From S015-6 sp964384945 (GTDB lineage: Bacteria; Desulfobacterota; DSWW01), in the NCBI GenBank assembly GCA_964384945.1, contig CAYLMK010000010.1, positions 62,001 through 126,000 on the forward strand: 64,000 nucleotides of DNA. The letters run 5' to 3'. Below the pieces are notes generated by a model. It had not been told where the DNA came from and searched no databases. It was given only the letters and a program-made list of their open reading frames with translations. Positions 41,686-49,612 of the stretch are shown here, piece after piece (position 1 is the stretch's first letter; the number at the start of each line of letters is the position of its first letter). Both the position numbers and the translations under genes were made by a program.

Positions 41686-43263
41686 ATGGAGGTCACATTC
41701 TACGGCGCGGTAAGGGAGGTGACGGGGTCGATGCATCTCCTGGCGGCGGGAGAGGACCGGATCCTGCTCGACTGCGGGTTGTTTCAGGGGCGGCGCAGAG
41801 AGGCCGCCGAGAGGAACAGGGTCTTTCCCTTCGATCCGCGGCTGATCACCAACATGATCCTGTCGCACGCCCATCTCGACCACTCCGGCCGAATTCCGCT
41901 GCTCACCCGCAAGGATTTCTCGGGACGGATCATCTGTACCCTGGCCACGGTGGATGCCTGCGCGTATCTTCTTCCGGACAGCGCCCACATCCAGGAGTCG
42001 GACGCTGCCTACCTGAACTACAAGACGGTCAGGGCGGCCCTTGCCGAGATGCGAAAATCGAAGAAGGCGAAGAGAATCTCCCACGGCGCTATGCAGGAGA
42101 TCAAGAGGAGCCTGAAGCAGGAACACAGGCTCGATACGGAGGCGATCGACGCCATGATCGAACGGCATCACCTCCGCGGAGTGCAGCCGCTCTATACCAT
42201 CGAAGACGCTCACCGCGCCCTGTCCTATCTGGACGGGTATCCGTATCGGCATCCGGTTCCCGCGGGAGGGAACGTCACCTGCACGCTTTACGATGCGGGG
42301 CACATCCTCGGTTCCGCGATCACCATGCTGCGGGTCAAGGAGAACGGCCGGGTCTTGTCGGTCGGATTCACCGGGGACATCGGACGATTCCGCAGGCCGA
42401 TCCTGCGGGACCCCACCCTCCGGTTCGAGGAGGCGGATCGCAGGCTGGATCTTCTCATCATGGAGAGTACGTACGGAAACCGCCTTCACGAGCCGATCGA
42501 GGATCTGAAGCCCCGGCTGAAGCAGGTCCTACGGGATACGTATGAGCGAGGCGGTACCCTTCTGATCCCCGCATTCGCGTTCGGCAGGACCCAGGAGCTG
42601 ATCTATCTGCTCCATGAGATCTATCGCGAGGAGGGGGTCCCCCGGATGCCCATTTACGTGGACAGCCCCCTGGCATCGAACCTGACGCGCGTGTTCGGCG
42701 AACATCCGGAGGACTACGACCGACAGGCCCACGAGGAGTTCCTGGAGAAGGGGAAAAACCCGTTCTCCTTCCAAGGAATCCGTTTTGTCCAGTCGGTCGA
42801 GGAATCGATGGCGCTCAACCGGGACCAAAGCCCGCACATCGTGATTGCAGCCTCGGGCATGTGCGAGGCCGGCCGCATTCTCCATCACCTGCGTCACAAG
42901 ATCCACAACGCGCGGAACACGATCCTGATCGTCGGGTTCATGGCCGAGCATACGCTGGGTCGACGCATCCTGGATCAGGGGCTGGCTTACGAGGCCTCGG
43001 GACGGAAGGGCGAGCCTCCGCTGCTCAAGTTCTTGAACAAGCTCTATCCGCTCAGGGCGCAGGTGGTAAGCGTGGGCGGCCTGAGCGCGCATGCCGACCG
43101 CGAGGAGTTGCTCGGCTTTCTGCGGGAGTCGAACCTATCCGTGGAGAAGATCGCGCTGGTTCACGGGGAGGAGGAACAGGCGATTGCATTTGCCGAGGCC
43201 CTCAGGCAGAAGGGCTATGACGCATTCGTGCCCCGCGCCGGGGAGACGCTCCGCGTGGGGTAG
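41686..43263 (+). CDS. Beta-CASP metallo-beta-lactamase RNA-processing-type hydrolase
   Basis: The 525-residue protein has the zinc motif SHAHLDHSGR (H61, H63, D65, H66), a further histidine in DAGHILGSA, the beta-CASP part (ESTYGNRLHE, LIPAFAFGRTQELIYLL, IVIASGMCEAGRI with one extra Ala) and the C-terminal GGLSAHADREELLGF motif. Relatives cut RNA (YSH1/CPSF-73 type); bacterial ones may act in RNA decay or maturation. GGAG precedes the ATG. It ends 13 bases before the reductase gene. Confidence 0.93.
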   Translation: MEVTFYGAVREVTGSMHLLAAGEDRILLDCGLFQGRRREAAERNRVFPFDPRLITNMILSHAHLDHSGRIPLLTRKDFSGRIICTLATVDACAYLLPDSAHIQESDAAYLNYKTVRAALAEMRKSKKAKRISHGAMQEIKRSLKQEHRLDTEAIDAMIERHHLRGVQPLYTIEDAHRALSYLDGYPYRHPVPAGGNVTCTLYDAGHILGSAITMLRVKENGRVLSVGFTGDIGRFRRPILRDPTLRFEEADRRLDLLIMESTYGNRLHEPIEDLKPRLKQVLRDTYERGGTLLIPAFAFGRTQELIYLLHEIYREEGVPRMPIYVDSPLASNLTRVFGEHPEDYDRQAHEEFLEKGKNPFSFQGIRFVQSVEESMALNRDQSPHIVIAASGMCEAGRILHHLRHKIHNARNTILIVGFMAEHTLGRRILDQGLAYEASGRKGEPPLLKFLNKLYPLRAQVVSVGGLSAHADREELLGFLRESNLSVEKIALVHGEEEQAIAFAEALRQKGYDAFVPRAGETLRVG

Positions 43264-43276
43264 GAGGATAGAGAAC

Positions 43277-44017
43277 ATGGGACTTGAAGGAAGAACCGCA
43301 CTGGTGACCGGATCCTCGCGCGGCATCGGCCGGGCGATTGCGCTCCGGCTCGCCGGGGAGGGGGCGGGCATGATCGTGAACTGCCGATCCCGGGAAAAAG
43401 AGGCTGCCGAGGTTGTCTCCGAGATCGAATCGAGGGGCGGCAGGGCCCTGGCCGTTCGGGCGGACGTGTCGAATTATGATGAAGTCGAAGCCATGGTTCG
43501 GGAGGCCGCCCGGCTTCTCGGGCCGGTGGACATTCTGGTCAACAACGCCACGATCCACAGGGGCAGGAAGATCGAAAAGCTTCCGCTCGAGGATTGGGAC
43601 CTCGTCGTCAAATCCTGCCTGTACGGCGCCTTTCACTGCACCCGGTGTGTGGTGCCCTCGATGAAGGAGCGCAAGTGGGGGCGTATCGTCAATATTTCCT
43701 CGAGTGTCGGGGAACGGGGCTACCCGGGCGATTCGGCTTACGGGGCCGCAAAGGCGGGGCTTCTCGGCTTTACCAAATCCCTGGCCCGGGAACTCGCCCG
43801 TGACGGGATTCTGGTGAATGCGGTGATCCCGGGGTTCGTGCTCACCGAGATGACCCGCAGCCTCTCCCCGGACAACATCGAGCTCATAAGGGCCAGTATT
43901 CCGGTGGGCAGGCTGTGCGAACCGGAAGAGGTTGCCGAAATGGTTGCCTTCCTGGTCGGCAAGGGGCACAACATCACGGGCTCGGTCCATCATGTGGACG
44001 GCGGCATCGGCATGTAG
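43277..44017 (+). CDS. Short-chain dehydrogenase, FabG-like
   Basis: The 246-residue SDR has TGSSRGIG (11-18) for NAD(P), NNAT at about 89-92, the catalytic Ser run SSS (141-143) and Y155-GAA-K159. It is close to 3-oxoacyl-ACP reductases, but a NNAT instead of NNAG and the lone setting leave the substrate open. TAGGAGGATAGAGAAC before the ATG is a strong ribosome-binding site. It follows the beta-CASP gene closely, so the two are co-transcribed. Confidence 0.9.
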   Translation: MGLEGRTALVTGSSRGIGRAIALRLAGEGAGMIVNCRSREKEAAEVVSEIESRGGRALAVRADVSNYDEVEAMVREAARLLGPVDILVNNATIHRGRKIEKLPLEDWDLVVKSCLYGAFHCTRCVVPSMKERKWGRIVNISSSVGERGYPGDSAYGAAKAGLLGFTKSLARELARDGILVNAVIPGFVLTEMTRSLSPDNIELIRASIPVGRLCEPEEVAEMVAFLVGKGHNITGSVHHVDGGIGM

Positions 44018-44377
44018 CGCCGTCGTCGGTTTCGGCCTGGTCCTCGCCCCGGCCCTGTCGTGCGCCCGGAGCGTCTCCGTCGTCCCCGGTTCGTAGCTTC
44101 TCCGTTGCCCTTGCATCCCTCTGTTTATTTCTCTCTAAGCAAATTCTCCTTCTCTATAAAAAATAGTAATTTCAGATACTAAGATTCAATAACGACAACA
44201 GGCGGAGACCCTGCCCCCCCTTTTTTTCTTGACTGATTGAGTAGAGTGGTGATAGTAGATTGACATGTCGATTGAAAGAATGACGATATGGTCACAAAAT
44301 ACCCCGGGCACGCTTCGGGTCGAGCCAAGCCTCTGCGCCCGGGAAGAAACCGTCGACAAGAACGATCGGAGGAAGCC
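44018..44377. other. Intergenic, locally AT-rich leader region
   Basis: No gene is seen. Bases 44108-44290 are unusually AT-rich for this window and include a C-run plus T-run (CCCCCCCTTTTTTTC, 44213-44227). It probably contains the promoter and perhaps a long leader for the radical SAM gene. Confidence 0.5.
44229..44257 (+). promoter_or_regulatory. Candidate promoter for the radical SAM/TetR operon
   Basis: TTGACT (44229-44234) with a 17-base spacer to ATAGTA (44252-44257) is the best sigma-70-like match in the AT-rich leader. The -35 is good and the -10 is poor. Confidence 0.35.
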
Positions 44378-46108
44378 ATGCATGAGAAACGGAAGGTTCT
44401 CCTTACGACAGCCTACGGCCCTTACGAACTCGGCAGGGGGGAGGACATGCATGACGCGTTCACGGCCAGGTTGTCGAGGGGGCACGGCGCCTTCTCGATG
44501 TCGTCGCACTTCCACTACTTCGGTCTGCACCTGATCGCAGAGAACATCTCGTTGCCTGCCACCGTACTCGAAGACCCGCACTGGGAAGACTTCGAGGAAG
44601 AGTTGGCGAAGGGATACGACTACATCGGGTTTCAGCTCAAGAGCATCAGTACCGACAAAATCGCCGACATGGTGAAGCTGGTCAGGGAGAAATCTCCGGG
44701 TTCCAAGGTGATCCTCGGAGGATACGGCGTGGGCACGCTCCACGACCCGGTTCCCGGCGACACCCGCGGGAGTGCCCGCTTCCTTCGCGAGAACGCGGAT
44801 TACCTTTGCCGGGAGGAGGGAGTCCGATTCATGCGGAGGGTGCTGGACGATGGGCCCGAGGATCGGCCCATCACCCAATACCACCTTCCCTGCGCCGGGT
44901 TCTCTTTCCGCTTCCTGAAGAAGCGGCGGATGCGGGTGCCGGTCATCCTCGTGGCCCTGGGATGCCCGAACGCCTGCGATTTCTGCACGACGAGCGCCTT
45001 CTTCCGGCACAAGAAGATCTATGTGGCGGATCCGGAAGAGACCTATCGATTCATGAAAAGCCACGCGCACCGACTGCGCTCCAAGACCCTCTACACGCTC
45101 CTGTTCGACGAAGACATCTTTCAGAACCCGGAGTTCGTCAGGGAACTCGGAAGGCGGATCCGAAGCGACCGGCGTACGTGGCACTACAAGTGGTTCGGGT
45201 TCGGCAGCGTGAGCGCCCTTTCGCAGTACTCGCCGGAGGAGCTTCGGGACAGCGGCGTCTTCATGGTCTGGATCGGGGTGGAATCGTTGTTCTGCGACGA
45301 CCCGGCCGAGGCCGGTGCGGATCACCTGCCCAAGCGTCACGGAGACGTAGCGGGTACGATCCGGGGTCTCCAGCAAAACGGCGTCCTCACGGTCGGTTCC
45401 ACGGTCCTCGGGTTCGATTTTCACACCCCGGAAAACATCGAACGGGACATCGACTCCTTCGTTCGCCTGAGGCCGACCTTCTACCAGATCGGGGCCCTGA
45501 CCCCCTGCCCCGGCACCGCACTCTACGAGCGGATGAAGAAGGAGGGACGGATTCATGATGACTACCAGTGGAAGGACATCCACCTGTGGAAGGAGGACAT
45601 CTTCAAATTCAAGCACTTCGAGGGCAAGGAGATCATCCACTGGGTCGAACAGGCCCACCGGAAGATCGTGGAAGAAAACGGTCCGCCGGTGATCAGCGTG
45701 ATCGAAACCCTGCTGAACGGCCACGATTCCCTCAGGGGTTCGGAAACGGAGTTCCACAGAGAGGCACGGGCGTCCTACAAGCGGGCCGTCTACCTGCTTC
45801 GCGGCACCCTCGGCCCGGCCATTGCGTCAGCTCCTTCTCCGGCCGGCAGGGCCCGCGCCGCGGACCTGGACAAGAGGATACGCGAAACGCTGGGCAAGGG
45901 GTCTCCGGTTTACCGGCTGCTCGGGAATCTCGTCCGCCATTCGTACGGACGGGCCGTGAGAACGGATCCTCAAACGATTGCTTCCGACCCGCCGGCGAAA
46001 TGGACCCACTACCATCAGGACGGGCGCAGAGACGTCGTTTACGTCCGAAACGGCCGCCGGTACCGGAAGGTCCACAGGCGCCCGGAACGGGTCCGGCTCT
46101 TCGGATAG
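44378..46108 (+). CDS. B12-binding radical SAM protein
   Basis: The 576-residue protein has a B12-binding-like N-domain (YDYIGFQLKSISTDKIADMV, VILGGYGVGTL) and a radical SAM domain with CPNACDFC (C196, C200, C203). It is not a close copy of the two paralogues at 18 and 26 kb: the N-terminal half is longer and lacks the GPHVTFDAEN run. Substrate unknown. GGAGGAAGCC fixes the ATG at 44378. It is followed at 55 bases by a TetR regulator, which may control this operon. Confidence 0.87.
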   Translation: MHEKRKVLLTTAYGPYELGRGEDMHDAFTARLSRGHGAFSMSSHFHYFGLHLIAENISLPATVLEDPHWEDFEEELAKGYDYIGFQLKSISTDKIADMVKLVREKSPGSKVILGGYGVGTLHDPVPGDTRGSARFLRENADYLCREEGVRFMRRVLDDGPEDRPITQYHLPCAGFSFRFLKKRRMRVPVILVALGCPNACDFCTTSAFFRHKKIYVADPEETYRFMKSHAHRLRSKTLYTLLFDEDIFQNPEFVRELGRRIRSDRRTWHYKWFGFGSVSALSQYSPEELRDSGVFMVWIGVESLFCDDPAEAGADHLPKRHGDVAGTIRGLQQNGVLTVGSTVLGFDFHTPENIERDIDSFVRLRPTFYQIGALTPCPGTALYERMKKEGRIHDDYQWKDIHLWKEDIFKFKHFEGKEIIHWVEQAHRKIVEENGPPVISVIETLLNGHDSLRGSETEFHREARASYKRAVYLLRGTLGPAIASAPSPAGRARAADLDKRIRETLGKGSPVYRLLGNLVRHSYGRAVRTDPQTIASDPPAKWTHYHQDGRRDVVYVRNGRRYRKVHRRPERVRLFG

Positions 46109-46162
46109 GCCCCAAGAATTGCGAGGCAATCCGTGTTGAACTTTGGTTCCGTTTCGAGGACA

Positions 46163-46843
46163 ATGGGGCCGCGCAGAGGCCCTCGAACCACGGAGGCGGG
46201 GGCGAAAGGAGCTGCCTTGGGGCGGAACCGGTTTGCGATCGAGGTGAAGAAGCTGCGCCGGGCGGAGATCGTCGCCGCGGCCCGAAGGGTTCTGGGGCAA
46301 AAAGGCTTCGAACGGGCCACGGTCGCCGACATCTGCGCAGAGGCCGAGATCGCCCACGGAACCTTCTATCATTACTTCAAAGACAAGCTGAGCGTGCTCG
46401 AGGCCGTGCTGGACGAATTCCTCCAGCAGGTGTACGAGGCCCTTGCGTTCCTGGGGAGCCAGCCGCTGAGCGGCGCGGAGGAGATCCGGAAGTCCTTCGA
46501 AAAGGGATGGCAGCTCCTCGGAACCCTCTTCATCGAGAACAAGGACATCACGCGCATCTTCTTCCAGGAGGCCTACCGCTCCGGGGAGGTCTTCGACACG
46601 CGCATCAAGTCCTTCTACAAGGACCTTTCCAGGAGCATCGCTTCCTACCTGGAGCGGGGCATCGAGCTCGGATTTCTCTATCCTTGCGATGCGGAGATCA
46701 CGGCCGACATGATCATCAGCGCGGTGGAGCGCGCCTTCTACAAGTACGTGGTCGAGGAGGTGGACGAGTCTCTGGAGTCCTTCACCGGCAAGGCCGCGCT
46801 CTTCGTACAAAGGGCGATCTTCAAGAGGCCCGAGGAGGCCTGA
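46163..46843 (+). CDS. TetR-family transcriptional regulator
   Basis: The 226-residue protein has the N-terminal TetR helix-turn-helix (ATVADICAEAEIAHGTFYHYFKDK split over about residues 48-71) and a helical ligand-binding C-domain. Probable local repressor of the neighbouring genes. GAGGACA precedes the ATG at 46163; a TTG further upstream is possible. Confidence 0.9.
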   Translation: MGPRRGPRTTEAGAKGAALGRNRFAIEVKKLRRAEIVAAARRVLGQKGFERATVADICAEAEIAHGTFYHYFKDKLSVLEAVLDEFLQQVYEALAFLGSQPLSGAEEIRKSFEKGWQLLGTLFIENKDITRIFFQEAYRSGEVFDTRIKSFYKDLSRSIASYLERGIELGFLYPCDAEITADMIISAVERAFYKYVVEEVDESLESFTGKAALFVQRAIFKRPEEA

Positions 46844-46850
46844 GGCGGCG

Positions 46851-47219
46851 ATGGTCGAGCCGGAGACGCGGATCTTCAAGCCCCATCCGCTACGATGGAT
46901 CGTCGAGCCCATCGAGGAGGAGCCTTCCTATATCGAGAAGGCGATGTTCGGCGCCCGGGGCTGCTACCTCCACGGGCGCCTGGTCCTGGTCCTCGCCGCC
47001 CGCAAAGAGCCCTGGAAGGGCCTCCTGATTCCCACCAAGAGAGAACATCACAAATCCCTGCAGGAGGAATTCGCAGGCCTGAAGGTGCACGCAATCCTGG
47101 GAAAGTGGCTCTACCTTCCCGAGGGTGCCGAGGATTTCGAGGAGACCGCAGCGAGGCTCGTCGACCGCATCCGGGAAGGGGACCCGCGCATCGGGGTTGC
47201 GCCGACGCCGAGAAGGTGA
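46851..47219 (+). CDS. Conserved hypothetical protein, TfoX-N-like pattern
   Basis: The 122-residue protein shows a MFGARGCYLHGRLVLVLAARK segment that recalls TfoX/Sxy N-terminal or YjbR-like small domains, then LKVHAILGKWLYLPE and a closing GDPRIGV. Function unknown. It begins 7 bases after the TetR stop. Confidence 0.65.
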   Translation: MVEPETRIFKPHPLRWIVEPIEEEPSYIEKAMFGARGCYLHGRLVLVLAARKEPWKGLLIPTKREHHKSLQEEFAGLKVHAILGKWLYLPEGAEDFEETAARLVDRIREGDPRIGVAPTPRR

Positions 47220-47244
47220 GCCGCGAGAGGATCGCGGGCCCTCC

Positions 47245-47664
47245 TCACCGGTCGGAGCGGGCCTCCTCCTTCAGTCTCTCCAGAACGGGCCTGTCCGCCT
47301 CGAGAAAATCGAAATCGGTGAGCGCCTCCGGGGACACCCACTCGATCCGGTCGTGTTCGTGCAGCGTGATTTCTCCGGACACGTAGGACGTCTTGTAGAA
47401 GAGCAGCTCCACGGCCATGTGACGGTAAGCGAAGCGGATGGAGCAGAGGAAGGGACCTGCCTCCGTTTCGATGCCCAGTTCCTCACGCAGTTCCCTTTTC
47501 AGGCACGCCTCCGGCGTTTCGCCCGGATCGAGCTTCCCCCCGGGGAATTCCCACTTCCCCGAGTGGGTATCCCCCTGCTTTCGCCTGGCGATCAGAATCT
47601 TCCCATCCTTCTCGATCACCGCGGCCGCCACCTTCTGCGCAGTCAACGGCTTCCCCTCTTCCAT
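47245..47664 (-). CDS. Nudix hydrolase, MutT-like
   Basis: The 139-residue protein has a complete Nudix box, G-KLDPG-E-TPEACLK-RELREELG, which binds the metal for nucleoside-diphosphate hydrolysis. VAAAVIEKDGKILIARRKQG and SGKWEFPGGK are typical of (8-oxo-)dGTP or CTP pyrophosphohydrolases. The ATG at 47664 is chosen as the place where family similarity starts. It is convergent to the TetR operon. Confidence 0.93.
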   Translation of the reverse strand: MEEGKPLTAQKVAAAVIEKDGKILIARRKQGDTHSGKWEFPGGKLDPGETPEACLKRELREELGIETEAGPFLCSIRFAYRHMAVELLFYKTSYVSGEITLHEHDRIEWVSPEALTDFDFLEADRPVLERLKEEARSDR

Positions 47665-47910
47665 CCGGGTGACCCCCGCTTGCTGCCGAGGAGCCGGGCC
47701 GCGCCGGCGTGCGCTCAGGCCCGCTCCAGACCCAGGTCCCACGGCGCGATTGACAGCCGCGAGGACTACCGGTAACGATAGGGTTATTGCGGAAAAGCCG
47801 CAAGCCAGGGTGGGTCACGGATGCCCCGACCGGCCGGCGGATGACTCGGCGACCTGCGAGGGTCGGCCCGGAGCACCCGCAGAGGCTGCGATGAGGGAAG
47901 GGGAGAGACC

Positions 47911-49056
47911 ATGGATCTCCGTTTCGAGCAAGGCCCGATCCGGCCGCCGAGCGAGGCGCGGAGTCTTCTCATCCGGGTGACCCGCAACTGCCCCTGGAAC
48001 CGCTGCGAGTTCTGCCCGGTGTACAAGGGGTTCCGGTTCTCCCGCAGGTCCGTCGAGGAAATCAAGGCGGACATCGACACCGTCAAGGAGATGGTCGCTA
48101 CCCTGAAAAGGATGTCCTGGCAGGGCGGCTTCGGCGGGGAGATCCACCGGGCCCTGGTACAGGCCGTCCTTCAGGATGAACGTTATTCGGAGAGCTTCCG
48201 AAGCGTCGCTCTTTGGTTGTATTACGGCGGAGAGAGCGCCTTTCTTCAGGATGCCAACAGCCTGGTCATGAAGACCCCGAGCCTGGCCGAGGTGGTCTCC
48301 TACCTGAAGCAGAGCTTCCCCGGGCTCAAGCGGATCACCAGTTATGCCCGGTCCTCGACGCTTGCCCGCAAGTCCGTGGAGGAACTCCGGGAGTTGAAGG
48401 CGGCGGGCCTCAACCGGATCCATGTCGGGCTCGAATCCGGCAGCGACAAGGTACTCGCCTACGTCAACAAGGGGGTGACCGCTCGGCAGCAGATCGAGGG
48501 GGGGCAGCGGGTCGTGGAGGCAGGCATCGAGCTTTCCGAATACGTCATGCCGGGCCTTGGCGGAAGAAGCCTTTCCCGGGAACACGCCGTGGAGTCGGCC
48601 CGGGTTCTGAACGCCATCAACCCGGATTTCATCCGCCTTCGATCCCTGGCGCTCCCTGCCGGCACCGGGTTGCGCGCCAAATGGGAGAAGGGGGAATTCG
48701 AGAGGCCCACGGACGAGGAGATGGTGCACGAGGTGCGACTGTTCATCGATCACCTGGACGGCATCCGCAGCTACCTGGCGAGCGACCACATCCTGAACCT
48801 GCTGGAAGAGGTGGAGGGACGGCTGCCCGATGACAAGCCTCTCCTGCTGGGTGTGATCGACCGTTATTTGGGATTGCCGGCCGAGGAGCGTCTGCTCTTC
48901 CAGCTCGGGCGCCGGCTGGGCCTGTTCCGAAACCTGTCCGACCTTGAGGATCCGGACAAGCGGGCGCGGGCCCTTCAAATCAAGGAGAAGGTCGCGGGTC
49001 AGTTCGGCGGGGACCTTGAAGGCGCGATTCGAACCCTGGCTGAGCGCTACATATAG
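47911..49056 (+). CDS. Radical SAM protein with CX4CX2C cluster motif
   Basis: The 381-residue protein has its cluster cysteines near the N-terminus as CPWNRCEFC (C27, C32, C35), one residue longer than the canonical CX3CX2C. The rest of the barrel is normal (HVGLESGSDKVLAYVNKGVT, GLGGRSLSREHAVESA). It has no B12 domain. Substrate unknown. GGGGAGAGACC precedes the ATG. Confidence 0.87.
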   Translation: MDLRFEQGPIRPPSEARSLLIRVTRNCPWNRCEFCPVYKGFRFSRRSVEEIKADIDTVKEMVATLKRMSWQGGFGGEIHRALVQAVLQDERYSESFRSVALWLYYGGESAFLQDANSLVMKTPSLAEVVSYLKQSFPGLKRITSYARSSTLARKSVEELRELKAAGLNRIHVGLESGSDKVLAYVNKGVTARQQIEGGQRVVEAGIELSEYVMPGLGGRSLSREHAVESARVLNAINPDFIRLRSLALPAGTGLRAKWEKGEFERPTDEEMVHEVRLFIDHLDGIRSYLASDHILNLLEEVEGRLPDDKPLLLGVIDRYLGLPAEERLLFQLGRRLGLFRNLSDLEDPDKRARALQIKEKVAGQFGGDLEGAIRTLAERYI

Positions 49057-49105
49057 TCGGGATTGTCGATAATCGGCAATCGGTTGGGTCAGAGGAACCG
49101 GGGAT

Positions 49106-49504
49106 TCAGGCCTGCTTCGCGGCCTGCTTTTTCCCCGTGGGCCGCGGTGCGGCGGCGGAACGAGAGACCTTCTGTGCCGCAGGCCTTCGCCGCTTCTCGA
49201 TGATGGCCTGGAACCTGTCCTGGTGGTAGTATCGCTTGAAGATCTCCAGGATGTTTCCTATCGGCGGCTCCAGCTCTTTGGAGACCTGGAATCCATCCCC
49301 GGTCAGCGTTTGCAGGAACCCCTCCCAGTCGGGATGTTCCCACCACCCTTGCTGCTTCTCAACAAACTCCGAGGCCGTTTCAAGCAGTTTTCGGTTGATC
49401 GGCAACCGATCGAAGACCTCCTCCGGCGTTTCGGCCAGAAGCCCTCGGAGTTCGTCAATGGTTAGCCAGCGCCCGAATCTTGATTTGAGGTCCTTCATTT
49501 CCAT
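49106..49504 (-). CDS. Hypothetical protein
   Basis: I do not recognise this 132-residue protein. It is soluble and mostly helical, with a Trp-rich core (QQGWWEHPDWEGFLQTL) and a Lys/Ala-rich basic tail that may bind nucleic acid. GAGGAG precedes the ATG. Confidence 0.6.
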   Translation of the reverse strand: MEMKDLKSRFGRWLTIDELRGLLAETPEEVFDRLPINRKLLETASEFVEKQQGWWEHPDWEGFLQTLTGDGFQVSKELEPPIGNILEIFKRYYHQDRFQAIIEKRRRPAAQKVSRSAAAPRPTGKKQAAKQA

Positions 49505-49612
49505 AGATCGGCTCCTCTAGGCAAGAAGGCTCGATGGAAACGGATCGCTTGAATTGAATAAATAGCAGGAAAGAGCATCTCGTTCAAGGAAAAAAGTGAA
49601 CCTTCCCGCCCT

